Assembly: GCA_013365365.1 (NCBI GenBank)
Contig: JABVXU010000003.1
Location: 62,001 to 126,000 of the forward strand
Length of the DNA stretch: 64,000 nt
Source: Cruorifilaria tuberocauda
Taxonomy: Eukaryota > Nematoda > Chromadorea > Rhabditida > Onchocercidae
Direction of reading: 5' to 3'
In this document: piece by piece, positions 11,301-24,723 of the stretch
Layout of the letters: each line of letters starts with the position of its first letter
Position numbering within the stretch: the first letter of the stretch is position 1
Program-made: the position numbers and the translations under genes
The notes under the pieces: generated by a model
The model's input: the letters and a program-made list of their open reading frames with translations, nothing else
Told to the model about the DNA's origin: nothing
Database searches by the model: none

Positions 11301-14088
11301 TTTCTTGGATTTTTGCCGATGGATAATGAAATCACTGATAGTTTCGCATTCAACCGCATCATGGCACGTAGTTATACAAGATTCCAAATTCGCAACATTA
11401 AAAAGAGAATGCTCCGGACGCTGCAAACAGTAATCGTTCAGCTCATTCTGCAACACAGCAAATATTATAATGAACATTTTGTTTACATGATGAGAATAAT
11501 TTTTAGATAACCCACATAACGTAAACTTTAAATTTTTAAATATTTTTCATGATTGATAAAAATTTAGTCTGTACTAGTATTTTATTAAATAGTTTTGAAA
11601 CGCATTATAAAACCTGAAACTTACAATCATAACTTGGAAAGCGTTGTATATTTTAATCATAGCTTTATCGAAATAACAACCCACTGCAAACTGAGTTAGA
11701 AGCTGCACATGCTAAAAATAACATAATCTTCCACACGTATATAATTAGCGAAAAAAATATCACTGGTAATATTTCCAAATTTCAAAAAATATAAAGCACG
11801 TTAGTTTCCCTATTTTGTAACACAAGAAAGAAGTATAACTTTGTATGACTTAAATACTTTCATCAAAAAAAAAACAGAAGAACCAATGTGAGTCTAAAGA
11901 AAAAGATCGGAAAAGAAGTAATACTTTTTCCAATTGAGCGATAAGCTGTTGAAGTTCATAAAATGAAAAGCAGGGAGGATTTTCGATACTAGTACATAAA
12001 AGAGAAGAAGACGTTGTCGAAACTTTCTGAAAATCGACCAGAGATGCATCCACAAGGATGGTGATTGGTTCAATATTTCCTGGTAAAGAACTCGCAAGTA
12101 CTGTTTTGGTCTTCATATTCAATTTACGATTATCCTGTCTGATCGAGTGGCATAATTTATTTTCATCCTGAATAAAAAAGGTATCATTTCCAAACACCTC
12201 ACTTCAAAAATGTGAAAAGCGATGCACTTTAATCTATTACATATTGTCTGGATTGCTGGGAATAAATTTTAGCCATACCCAAAATTATCGATAGACCAAT
12301 ATAAATTAAAACACTATAGTGCAGTGAAGGTGACAAGATTGAAATTAATTCTTAATTTCATCTCTAAAGAAAATCTGAAAATCACTTTCACGGAATCGAT
12401 GGTTTGCTCCAAGTGTTCAGGTGAAGGCAACAAACGGGCCTCTAACAAGTCTTGTAACAAGTTCTCAACTTCTCGCACTGCAAAGAAAATAGTCTTTCAA
12501 ACTTGGTAGTTAACTTTTTATAAAAAAAACTTCTGTGAATTTGGCTACATATATTTTGCGTATAAAATTAAGAATATACTTACAAGGTATTTCTGTGGCG
12601 CGATCTTTCCGTACTTCATATTCCTCTATTATATCTTCGGCATCTGCATCCGAAAGAAAATTATATTCGGGATCTTCCGTCTCTGAAAGATCTTACGAAA
12701 ATGAGTATTCATAAATTCTGAATAATGCTGCCAATATAAATTATAAATAAGGTAAGAAATGCAATCATTCAACACAAAAAACAATGAACAAATACCATCA
12801 AAATCGTATTTTGAGGGATCATTCAGATTTGAAATGAACTCCACATATTCTGGATCATCCACTGCAGTATATAATAAAACGTCATCGCCAAAGTTCGGAA
12901 CATCTTCCAGACAAACGCTACTTTCATGTTTTGAACGTGTATGTAGTGCGGGTGCTACATCATGATCATCACCATTACCAATTCCTACCTAAAACAACAA
13001 ATTTATTATATTGTTTCATGTATTTGTTAATTATATAAAATTCTTTTCTCCATATAGAATTCCACATCTAATGAAAACGGATCAATAAAGTACACCTGAA
13101 GTGCTTTATTCAGTACTTTAAACGAAATTTCTGTTGTATCTGCTTCATTTTCTACTTCTCCTTCACTCACGTCTTCATCCTGAAAGTGAAAATGAAATTA
13201 GGAAAGTATATATATATAATTACATATCTCAAAAACAGTGAATCACGTAGTCAATCAATTACTTTTATTATTTTTTAATTAAGAAATCAAAGAACAAAAC
13301 TTTGATCTCAGGGAACTTGCAAAGTAAAGAAATGCACCTGTTCAGGCAAATAATCGTCATCATCGTCTTCATTGGAATCATAATCAACATCAAGAAAAGT
13401 TCGCGAAGCACGAGACACAGTCACAACACCTTCTTCTTTCAGACCAGTGTGCTGCAAAAATTCATTGATTCGAATGAAAATTTGTGTGGTGGGAACAAAT
13501 AGTGGACAAAAGTTTCAACTGAAGTTGGTGAAAAAACTTGAATCAAATCCACCAAACTTTACTAACAAATTCGGATCTTATGGCTTACTGTTTCTTGTCT
13601 AGACAAATGTTTTGTTCTCGACCTCGTCAATTTAAGATCCGCAATCGCAGAACTTTCATCCAATCCCATAATAACAGATATCACTTGAGGATTTTTTATC
13701 ATGTGCTGCAAACAAACATTATAATTTTGAAAATTATAAAATTCTTATTATTTCAAAAATTCTATAATGGAACTTTGATACATGTAGTCTAAATTATTCA
13801 GAAATAATACAAGTCTTTATAATGTAAACTATCTTCCTTTTAATCTCTCCATTAATTCAGCAAAAAGTGATGTCATTACTTCAAATATATATATCAAAAA
13901 AAACTTACGTGCAATATGGACTTCACATTAATAGCTGTGAGGTTAAGTGATTTGGCTTTCATTTCCAGCTTCTCATCCATGTGTTTCCACATTTTTACAA
14001 TTTCTTCTCTTTCTTGGATTTTTTGGATTTCTTTTTCATTATCATGCCTATTCAAAACATTCTCATCAATGCTAATTTCTTTATCCAT
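5377..14088 (-). CDS. gon-4: GON-4-like transcriptional/chromatin regulator
   Basis: Large nuclear protein of the GON-4/GON4L family; in C. elegans gon-4 is needed for gonadogenesis. About 26 exons, roughly 1,580 aa. Exons from the 5' end are about 14088-13909, 13707-13589, 13452-13339, 13180-13097, 12988-12796, 12682-12584, 12480-12386, 12167-11930, 11712-11636, 11455-11303, 11199-11121, 11028-10808, then smaller ones to a last exon at 6115-5377. Family landmarks are FLDVDYDSNEDD, TEDPEYNFLSDADAED, FSFYELQQLIAQLEK followed by HVQLLTQF, and a conserved block with LISQHLLANKTQSQI. Near the C-terminus are a paired-amphipathic-helix-like exon (MFEKMRDIFDEEHEPMYFLL) and a SANT/Myb-like segment (RKWTIEEDRKILYIH). 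The start ATG lies three bases after a TTTCAG acceptor, suggesting trans-splicing, but an upstream exon is not excluded. Several exon edges are approximate. Confidence 0.85.
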
Positions 14089-15652
14089 TACCTGAAATAG
14101 CATTTATTTAGATTCACTGAACCATACCACCATTAGCACACGCCAGCTCTCCTTCTCCTAACTTTTTTCAAAATATATTAAAAAATTTCAAAAATATATT
14201 AAGGAAATATCATCAGAGAGTCTAACAAACAAAATCTGCCATAGGATAATAAGTCTTCCCAAATCTACGCGAAAAACCCTCCGGAATATCCAAGAATCTC
14301 CACAAACTTAGAGCCAAATCCTTTTAACACTATAATTATTTCTTTTACTAAACAAATCATATCATAAGAAACGCTAAAATTCTCCAAGGCTAATTATTGT
14401 AAAGACGCCCGATTTAGAACAATGTTTTAAAGCAAATGCAAAGAATATTCTCCCATACTTTCGCTTATTGCATAAATTTCGTTAGCACTTGATGTGTCCT
14501 GATAAGACATTGTGAAAAATTAATTAAACATCAAGGAACTATTTCTGTATGCCTTTATTTGAAGCAAGAACAAAACTAAAGCATCCATAAATATTAAAAA
14601 ATGTACAACATTTCAAAGCAATCTGCTTTATCACGAATAAAACAAAACAAAGTGAAAACAAGCCGAATTGTGTATGAGTCGATTGCGAAAAGATATACCA
14701 CTGCATGAAAATTTTAAAAACAAATGAAAACAAAGTTCCCGAATCACAGTACATTAAAATTCACAAAACTATTAATTGACAGAAAAGATAAACGAAGTCA
14801 TATTGAAGTAATAATACAAAAAAAATATAAAAAAAAATATAGAAAACTAACAAAAAGATTAACAACTTACTTAGCAAGATAAAATAGCCATAAATACACA
14901 TAAAATACAGATGAAAAAGACAAGTATATCTGAAAATAAATTTTAGAATGACAATATACTTATAATGAATTTTTAGAATTAGCAGTATAACACAATTATA
15001 GCATAGCACAAAAACAGGACAGTGAATCACCGTGAAGGTAGTGTATTCTAACGACACTTGATCACAAAAACCGTTCCATAAAATTCTAGTGTTATGAACG
15101 ACAGTCTCTGTTTCAAAGACATTTCAATCATAAAAACGAATAATATTTGATATAAATTTTATGAAATAATGAATAAAGAAAAACAACTATAAAAAGTGGG
15201 AAACCTAGTCTTTGAAAGATATTTTTAATAGCACGTTCAACGTGAAAAAAAAAACTCATTTGGGGCAAAAAAACAAAATTTTTTTTATAACTCTGTGCTA
15301 TAAAGTAGTAATTTAAACAAAGATTTGAGAAAATAAAAAAGATGAAATAAATGACAGATGAACAACAAAAACATACCGCCAAGATAAGAATATTTCCAAG
15401 AAGAGGTTCAAATAAAAATATACTACAAAATTTCATATCAATTTTCAGCGAAAAGATCTAATTTGAATTCCTACAAAAGATCAAAAAAACTTTGTAATTT
15501 TTTTATTTGAAATAACAATTATCAATCTTCGAGAATGCAACATTTATATTCAATATATATTTAATATCTAGGAAAATTATAAGTATTTTGGAAATAATTA
15601 GACCTGACAGTCAATATTCCATTTATGGACAAATAAACAAATAAAGAGATTT
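14089..15652. other. AT-rich spacer between GON-4 and Axin genes
   Basis: No gene is supported. Minus-strand open frames at 14539-14754, 14761-15057 and 15128-15436 encode strings of Phe, Leu, Ile and Tyr, as expected from A-rich DNA read on the complement. They show no signal peptide pattern or family. The Axin 3' UTR and the GON-4 promoter presumably lie here. Confidence 0.55.
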
Positions 15653-18600
15653 CTATTCGGAATCAGAGACTGACCTGCATTCAGCTGTTATTCGACCTTC
15701 ATATACCGGTAATACTGCTGCATCGTCGTTTACAAGAAGCAATTGATAGGGTGAATTGCCATCTTCGCAGGCGGTTTTGAAATAAAATCTGGAACGGATG
15801 AAACAGTAAAATGTGTTATCAAAAAAGAAGACTCTGCAATCTAGTAATGTATAAAATATACATTAAGGTAACAGAACTTTTTATATTTAGTGAGCTTAAA
15901 GAAACAGATATTAAACATCTGTGCAAAAACTAACTGTAAACTTGATTTTGACGAAATTCCCAAATATTTACGAAATTCCCGAAATGTGACCGGATGTGTT
16001 GGAACATGAGCAACCACCGGTACACGACCTTTCTCTTTATAGCTAATAGTCACGAGTTGTTTCGGGTCCACTCCTCCTCGTGCACGCCTAGAATAATAAG
16101 CAAAAACTTGTGGTGCAAGAAAATAATGTGAATATAAATAAAACCGAAAAACTAAAATACAAAAAAAACGGTGACAGATAAAAGCAGTATTTTCAAATGC
16201 TACAAGAGCCAACTTACGACAGTGAACTGAAATCGTGATGTTGCTTGTGGCTACTTTTACGGCCAGAACTACTGCTGCTTGCATAACCACCATATGAAAG
16301 CATTCGTGCTTTTTGAAAGATGGCAGCACGTGCTGCTTCATCACGTTCACTTACAGATGACGGAGCCATCGACTCAATACCCGATGTATCATAAATAGCC
16401 ATAGATTTTATGTCACATCTACAAATACAATTAAAAAAAAGTACTGCTAAGTTCTCTCATTTTCTACCGAAAATTATATTCTACATTAATCAAATTCGAA
16501 CAACAAATTCTACTTAATTATATTCTCACACAGTTTTTCCTGCATAAGATCCAATTTCGTTAATGAAAAGACTGAGCATAATTTCAGGTTTTAACCGATT
16601 CTTTTACTAATTTCTGCAGACAGTGGTCACAAAAAGGTAGTAAACTTATACAAGAAAATAGTAACTATTTCTGCATATTCAATTAACAACAATAATTCAC
16701 CACGTAAGTAAGACAACTACCAATTTCTTACCATTTCCTGCGAACGTGAAGATAAATAAGTGCAAAATTTATCGAATTTTTAAAATTAAATTACCGTCCT
16801 CCTTTCAGTATAACAGGATTAACATTAGTCATTCGATTATGTTGGCTAATTGGTGGTGGAGCAAAGCCATTTGTGCTATAAGGATTAGATGCATATAATA
16901 CATTGGCCATGGGTAAAGCCATGTATTGCCGGAAACGTTCCGGTGAACTCGATCCTGAAAACGTTAATGAAATAAATGCATCATTGACATAGATATAAGA
17001 AATAACGGTTGAGAAATGGTGTTAAATTTCACTACAATTGATCCTATGTATTGTAATACTTAACTAAAATTCGAAATAGGTTACTTGGTGATCGTCTTCG
17101 AAAACGAAGTGACTGAGCATTCAGAGAATCCGGAGAATGGTATGATGGAGATGGTTTACTAGAATCATCAGCCATCCTTTGCCGTACATATCGTTCCAGT
17201 TCATCGTCTTCTTCAGCAGCTGTTGGTTCAACGTCATTTACAACTTCGCGTGCGGAGCACTTGCGACTCTGCAGAAAATATCGGTTTTTACTTGAATAAT
17301 TTTAAAAAATGAATAAAGAGAAATTTCTTTGTGAATCACTAATATTTTCTATTGAAATTCACCTCAATAGCACGAAGTTGTTGGCTCATGACATCATTTC
17401 TCTTCCGACGAGCACTTAAAACGTTCAATTTTTCAATCAGAAGTGCAGCAAAAGCTCGCCGGCCTTCTTCTGTACAATGAGTGACCATCGGTCCACCATC
17501 AATTCTTTCCACCCTCTGCAAACATTGTTCATAATTCCTACCTTTCTTTCATAAAGGATTAACAAAGAAGAAATTTCATTGAGAATTTCAAGAGTATATC
17601 GAAACTAACGCACATATGATTTTTCATGTTCAGAAAACAACAACGGAAACTGCAGCAAAAATTTCAATTTCCTTTAAGTTTGCCTCCTGAAGCTCCAGAA
17701 ATCAAAATAAGCTATACTTCAAGATACCGCTAATGTATGAGTAGCTGGATTGCCCTTTAGTTGCTCTTCACGAATCGTACTTAATTTTATGGCTGGATAC
17801 TGACTGTTAGCATCACTTGAAAAAGTAGATGATACTGCCGAATCATTTTTACTGGTTGTTGCATTGCAAATATATGGTGTTTTCATTACTGGCCGATATA
17901 ATTTCTCCACTTCACTGCAAGAAATCAAAACCCTTTTTCCAACAGAACTCTACAAAAGCAGAAAAATACTGCAGAATCAAAGATATGCAGAGATTATTAC
18001 TAATGGAAATACAAATACCGTAAGATAAGAGCGTTATTCTGCTTATTATTCTGATTAAATGATAAAGAAGTTCTTTGAAATGAAACCTTTCGCCTAATGT
18101 GGTTTCCCGTTCATGCTGTGTTTTCAGCAACATTTCGGCAGTAAGAGTTGGTTGACAAGCATATGACTTTCGCTGTTTACGACTTGAGGTTAGTGAAGAA
18201 GGAATGCGAGGTGGTTTCGGTGTATATTCCTCTATTCGATTATAAGCATCAATAAATTCTTCTGAAGAAACAAACTGAGCATGTTGTTGCCGCAAATATT
18301 GCTCTACCGGTAGAACTACACAGTCGAATATTGTAGGATCCGGCTCACCAGTCGAAAAGGTATGAACTCGAAAGCTTACTTCTCGTCGAAGATCCTAAAA
18401 TACAGTAAATTACTATATATATAAAAATATAAAATACTATATATATAGAAAATATAAAATATTATAAATTGTGAACTGTCTAATTCCTCTCCCTGATAGG
18501 ATTATTTGATGTTAAGCAGTTTTTCATTATTCCGTTCAATTATTTTCTTATTGGTCCAATAATTAATGACAGCAAAATTAAAAGATTATTTTGATAGTAT

Positions 18601-19207
18601 AAAAATTCTCAGCAAAAGTAAAGCACCTCATGCAGAAATGAACAAACACCGGTTTTTAAACTGATATATTTCTGATGCAAACTACGCGCAAGTTCTGCAG
18701 CACGAATATTCTTCATCGTGCACATGTTCCTTAAATGTTTCAAACAACAATACGAAACGAAGTTATAAAAAGAACAAAACAAATATGTATAGACACTTTA
18801 TGTAAATAACTAATTATTTATCCCCTAAATGATTATGAAAATTGCGTTATCATAATCACATTATAATCAATATAAAAAGTTGATTGTCTCGTAAAAATGT
18901 TCCTCAATCAGAAGAGAATAAGAATGGACGTCTTTGTGAGAACACTTTTAATCTACGATATGTTCAAACTGTAGAGTTGACATAATGCATTAATAGTGTC
19001 GGATCAATGGCTACATGACGATAAGACATTTAAGCTTCTGAATGGCATTTACTTGTAGGCTATGATAGCAAAGTGCAAATTGATAGGATGTTCGGCTAAT
19101 GATGACTCATTTTTCATCCACTTCTTGAAAGCTTCCAAAGCATCGCGATCCTCCAACACATTTTCAAGTTTTTGAGACCATCGATGTCGCTCTTCCATTG
19201 GTCCCAT
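15653..19207 (-). CDS. pry-1: Axin-like Wnt pathway scaffold (RGS and DIX domains)
   Basis: Scaffold of the beta-catenin destruction complex. Ten exons close in phase: 19207-19053, 18729-18627, 18394-18087, 17914-17728, 17515-17363, 17268-17085, 16954-16795, 16418-16218, 16087-15935 and 15788-15653, giving 579 aa. An RGS domain occupies about residues 8-125 ([34 protein letters not shown]). A helix with [20 protein letters not shown] in the fifth exon resembles the GSK3-binding helix of Axin. The last about 80 residues form a DIX domain ([20 protein letters not shown], then [20 protein letters not shown]), used for head-to-tail polymerisation. The RGS domain starts almost at the N-terminus, so the tankyrase-binding extension of vertebrate Axin is absent, and no convincing beta-catenin-binding motif was found. 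The symbol follows C. elegans; the paralogue axl-1 is the alternative. Confidence 0.87.
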
Positions 19208-20415
19208 CTTCGACTCCTATGAATATCAAAACAATAGTTTTCCACGAACAATCTTCGCAAACTGTTTAATTCCTTGCAAAAACCTCTTACAAATAGAATT
19301 AGCAGCAGCCTATCCTTTACCCTTAGCCAATAGGTCCAGCTTGCTCGATTCTTCTCTTTCTATCTCTTTAAGACTCCCTCTGCCAAAAATCTTTTGATTT
19401 GCCACATATTCACCTGTACTAAATTAAAATTGCTCTCACGCCACGCCATCGTATCTCTCACTTCACCTCTGCATCTCCTGAAGTTGATCGAACCTTCAGA
19501 TGTATTCTAAAAATGCGATCTTTCCTGCAGGAAAGGCCCTTCGAAGCGGTAATTTGAAACTGAATAAGATTTGAACGTAGGAGAAGGAAGGAATAGGATG
19601 GCCTAAATTGGAGCAGCTTAAACGAGCCATGGATTGAAAGCCAAGTAAAGCAGTTGGTATTGCATGGATGTTCACACTAGATTTTGAAGGACGGTACATT
19701 AGATGAAATATCCATTCCAATATCCATTTTAGTCTGTAAGCCTATGAACTTTGATATTTAATGCATCATACCAGCAGTAACTTTTGTATATTATATTTTA
19801 TTTCTCTGTCATCATTCTGTCATCATAAAGACAGGTTAACAGGCGGCAAATATTAGTTGCAAGTGATTTCGTAGGGAATTTGTCATTACGTTCAAATAAA
19901 AAGTTTGATTTGAACTGCGGTAATTGTTGAAAACTCAGTAAGTGTAGGAGACGATAAAATAGAAGATATACTAAAAAAGGTGAAGTGATCGAGCATTGGA
20001 CACATGAAGAATTTTAATGGCAAAAACAAGAAAGATCAATCACTGACTGATCAACGATTGTTGTCGATTATGTTATTATTAACTTCCAAGCATTCGTATC
20101 CGCACATCATTTAAAATTACCTCCCAAAGAGCTGCTGCCATTCATGTCCATCTTTTTATCTATCCCTGTTTCATTCTGTAGAAAAACTGTGGTATGTAAA
20201 CTAATGTAATCATTTATTATTAATGGTTTATAATTGAACCTGCCAATTTTTATGTAGCTGTTGATAATATTTAGAAACAGAGCCTAATATTATGACTATA
20301 GCCTTTCCGTCGAGTTCTTTTCAACTTCTCAAACACACCATTGTCCAACAAATATCTGTATTTAGCAAACAAGTTTAATAAATAATAAATAAATATTTGC
20401 ATATTGTTACTGCTT
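19208..20415. other. Spacer between Axin and FAX genes
   Basis: No gene is supported. It should contain the FAX 3' UTR and the Axin promoter. Directly after the FAX stop the transcript strand shows several overlapping ATTTA pentamers (about 20371-20400), a possible AU-rich element. A plus-strand TTTATT at about 20213 (AATAAA on minus) could be the polyadenylation signal. A pyrimidine-rich patch lies at about 19305-19380. Confidence 0.45.
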
Positions 20416-22754
20416 TCATTTTTTGATATCATTACAAACATTTCGAGTATTAAGAGATAATGTTTTACAAGCTTCATCCCAATCTTTCCAATACATTTCA
20501 CGCATTTGTTGAATGAAAGATACTAAATTTGGAGTATATTCTTCCATATATTTTCGTAAAACATCGCTGTCCATCGGGGTATAAAATATTTGGCTTAAAT
20601 TACCAAAAGCAACCGCATCCAGCTGAAATTATTTTGATGCATGCTGAATGATAGTTCCGCTGATGTGCTGAATTTCTTAAAACACCAAATTACCTCTACC
20701 AAAATTGCAATTCCAAAATAAGTTTTTGCAACTTTTGTCTTAACACTTCTTTACTTGTAATTAGTAATAGAATATGATGAAGTATATTTGAAAATTTTTA
20801 GATTGCAATGGTTTAACCGTTTTCAGAAGAAATTTACCGTAGTAGGTGTGGAACCAAAAAAGTACTGTTTATCACCAAGAAAAACAGATAGTGCTGTTAA
20901 ATCTTTCTTTGCAATGCTTTCTACTTCATCAGTTGTGTGCCTACCAATTCCTTGCCAATAACATAATTTCCAGATCTATAATTTATTTCGGTGTTCGTCT
21001 CAGTTTTCACTTCGGTGATAAAAACATTCAATTATTGCCTTAGTTGTTTGAGGTGATATTAATCCTACCACCATCTTATCACATCGTCAATGATGAACAA
21101 CTAAACGATTGACTATTGATTTCATTGTAAAAATACCTTTTTTCGAAATAGTTCGACAAATACATATTGGAAAATAGCTTTTTTAGCGCCTCTGTAGTGT
21201 TTGATGAAACCTTCCTCTGTTCCCATGAATTTGTTATTTTTGCCACGATTATACAGTACGACCCTACAATACAAGTTGGACAGCGTTGTTGGAAGTAGAC
21301 AAGCATGTTATTCATCCTTTATTAGCGTTGTGATCATGATGATAAATACAATAATGATAATTATAAACATGGTGATAGCGATTTGTTACTTGGCATTCCT
21401 GCGTTGATTACTTCAAAAAACTTACTTCAAGAGATTTCGAAATGCGTCTTCTTAACTTACCATCTTATAGATTCTTGGAGCAGATGCGTAAAGGCTCGAG
21501 CTTGTGCTTTTTCCATTGGGTTCAGTTGCTCTTCCAAATCAATCTGTAATGGTGATCAGCTATTCGAGCATTTAAAAATCAGAGAGAAAATACAGTGAGA
21601 AAATTCTAGGACTGAAAAGCTCCAAGTTATTATTCGATCAAATGCTTATTTGTTCCAATAATAACTTTTTTTTTCGAATAATAACTTGAAGCATTTCAGT
21701 TCTAGAATTAACCTTTGTCGAGAAGAAATATTGGTAAATAACTTAAAAAATAATGTAACACTTCAATACATATCATATGCATATCGGAAAATTTTAGGAA
21801 GTGAACCTTAAACACTCGAGAAAGATGTTCAATGCAGTAATTACTATCCGGTATTTGTCGTCCATTTAGTTCAATAAATGGAATTTGCTTTTTGGACGAG
21901 AATTTAGTGAATTCATTGCTGATGTTCTATAAAATTATAATTAAATATAAATATACTACTCATCCATTCAAATTTCTCAGTTTGTTTCCTGAACTAGATT
22001 CTTATTATTTTTGAGACAGCGAAATCCAGTGATTGTTCAATTTTCTCAACCATGTTTTGTTATCCGCTCAACAACTTCTTTTACTTTTAAATATTTTACA
22101 AATAGAGAATTTTTAAAGAATTCTATTTATACCAAGAGAGGTCAAAAATGTCAAGGAAAATTTTGAGAAGCTTTAAAATTTGAATCAAGGCCCAACCTAT
22201 ATTACAAAAGCATTCTCTTTAGCAGAACTTGAATGCACAGTTTGAAGCAAAGTAAGAAAGTTCGAAAGCCAATTACAAAGTATTGTTTACTTGAGGTACT
22301 ATATCTCTATAATCTCCAGAATTATTAAATCTCCGGGACAACTAGACATTTATCTATTATTACGTATTTCTTTATCACATTTTTAATTGTTTTGGATTGC
22401 TAGTTCATATAATAATGAATTTTCGAATAAAAATTGAATATTTAGAAGTAGAAAGTACAATTAATAATGATATCAAGCCTATAGTTAGGGGCATTCAGAA
22501 ATGTAAAAGGAGAGAGTGCAGATGAGTTCAACAATTCTATTTAACTTAAATTTTCCACACAAATTTGAAACTTCCCGTAAGAAGAGACTGAATGAAATTT
22601 GCCTTACCGAATATGGAATTTTAGTTATCCGAAGCCAAGTTTCCAATTTTAGAGCGAACATTGATAAACTCGGAATACATCCTGCTCGAGGAAACTGAAC
22701 TAAATACACGTGATCTCGCTGCCAATCTCGTTTCAGTAAAAGAGGTGCTGGCAT
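20416..22754 (-). CDS. Failed axon connections (FAX/FAXC, CDR-like) GST-fold protein
   Basis: Member of the Failed-axon-connections/metaxin-like GST family, which has a thioredoxin-like N-terminal and an all-helical GST C-terminal domain. Relatives include Drosophila fax and the C. elegans CDR (cadmium-responsive) proteins. Six exons close in phase: 22754-22608, 21926-21807, 21543-21461, 21263-21137, 20975-20838 and 20622-20416, giving 273 aa. Diagnostic stretches are VYLVQFPRAGCIPSLSMFAL with LKLETWLRITKIPYS, then SKKQIPFIELNGRQIPDSNY, QGIGRHTTDEVE, and FLGDKQYFFGSTPTTLDAVA. These follow family order and spacing without a gap. The likely role is glutathione-dependent or membrane-associated and is not settled for the family. 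It cannot be assigned to fax versus a particular cdr paralogue from sequence alone. No lesion is seen. Confidence 0.88.
21602..21709. repeat. Intronic hairpin with near-perfect 36-bp arms
   Basis: Positions 21602-21637 and 21674-21709 are reverse complements apart from three mismatches, separated by a 36-base loop. The element lies inside the FAX intron 21544-21806 and takes up about 40 percent of it. Either strand would fold into the same stem. It could be a pre-miRNA-like hairpin or a small inverted-repeat (MITE-like) element. The loop carries another copy of AATAATAACTT, so there is an alternative pairing. Confidence 0.8.
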
Positions 22755-24681
22755 AATGTTAAAAACTGATGATCTTCCAAGCTAATTACAGGATGAATTA
22801 ACAAATTGAAAATGAAGGAAGACTGAATGCTTGTGAATCTGATGAGAGCACCGCTAGGCATGAAGTTGCTTGTTTTACAACATCAATGATAAACAGGTTA
22901 TACCATCCACTATCCTTTTTCAATATCAAAATTATCGATAGAAGAGGTAATGGAGTAGTAATAGTAGTAGTGGTAGAAGTGATAGCGATAGGAATAACTG
23001 GTAGTGAAATAATGCGATATCACACCGAACAGGTGTCGATTAAAATGATGAGTGATTAGTGGTTCATCATGCCTGTGTGCGGTAGAAAGGAGCTGAAACG
23101 ATGAGCAGAAAGTCGCAGAAATGCAACCGCAGAGCGTCTTTCCATTTCTGCAGTAGAGCTACATTCAATGAATTTTAAACGGTGATAAGATTGACATTGA
23201 ACTTATCACCAAAAATGGAAATAGAAATATGTGATGCTCAATATCTTTTAGGACATGAATTTCGATTTTTTCACTCTCCAATTATGTCTCAACATTTATT
23301 CGAGTCACTTCTATTCTTTGATGGAAATGGTTTATTATAATGTGAATTTTCGATAAAAACCTCGATCTTTCAATATTGATGAGTCGATATGCAGCAACAT
23401 TTAAGAACAGTACAATGTCCATCAGTAATTTTGGAACTATCGTCTATTTTAAAATTCGGAAAAAAATGACGAGATTTTATCAAATAGTTAAATTAATTAC
23501 ATGCTAACCAAAATGGTTAAAAAAAATCAGTTTTTTGAAAAAAAAAATGGTTCACTTTTTTTAACAATTTGAATTAGCATGCAGTTAAAAAATAAACTAT
23601 ACAACTAAATGGACTTCAAATTTCTCCAAACATTATTAAATATTAAATTAATTAAGAAAATAATAACACAAATGAAATTACAGAAGATTCTATACATTGT
23701 AGTAGTAAACATCAAGATGCGCATATTATTCGATTATACACTACATGCATTCGTGTCATTTGCTGGATTCAGCTATGATAATTATAAACGTGTAAGAAAT
23801 CTCACGGAACATATTTAGCCGTTCAACTATTGACAACCGTTAGATATAGGGTATCGCTGTGACAGAAAGACTATGATAATTTCGGAAAAATGCACTCACG
23901 CATGCTCATGCAAGTACTATAGAGAAGATTATTTAACAAAAAACACTACCGACAAAATGTAATTTCAAAATTCAATATTTTCTGTCATGATATACATTTA
24001 TATAATTTTTTGAAACACGCACTTTCTGAAGAATTTACATCGGTGCGAAATAAATCTTCCGCAAGTAACCGTGAATCTTCTATAAATGATCATTTATCAT
24101 GATATTCAAAAGTTAATTTTATATAACGCATGAAAAAGTATTCATAAAACTAATTTAAAGTAAACATGCATTGGTATTAATAGTTCTCGGACTAAAGATG
24201 TTGACTTTATGTAATGATCAGTATAAATTAACCGTTTTTTTTCATTTCCTTGAAAGAAACGATACTATGATATATTGAAGTCTGGTATAAATGCTTGCAA
24301 TGTTCGATTTTTTTCAATTCAAAAAGAGAAAAAAATATTTTAAATTTGCAACACAATATCTTTGTGGTATTGGGACTTATAAACTTAGCACATTTGTCGA
24401 TAAATTAATAATTTAGCAGTACAATCATAGGAAAGTCTCTGTTAGCTTTGAAAATTAATGCAAAGGCTTTCAGTTTGGGCTTTCTGCTAATTAATTAACT
24501 ATCGCCCAATTTATTATTAACCTTCTCATTATTTGGAAGACAATGACAAGTCCATGCAACTATGCAACTATATCATAATAATTTTCATCTCGAGCGATTT
24601 GTTAACTTCAATATTATACTACCCTGCAAAATGAGTATTTCCAGATGAGAAAAGAGTGCAGACAGCTCTATTTATGGTGTA

Positions 24682-24723
<42 letters not shown>

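Noticed and set aside
14539..15436. Three Phe/Leu/Ile-rich minus-strand frames resembling membrane proteins
   Set aside because: Composition is explained by A-rich plus-strand sequence. There is no consistent domain, splice context or downstream signal.
18020..18086. Extension of the third Axin exon to a GTATTT donor near 18020
   Set aside because: It leaves the next exon out of frame. The donor at 18086 (GTTTCA) gives correct phase through to the DIX domain.
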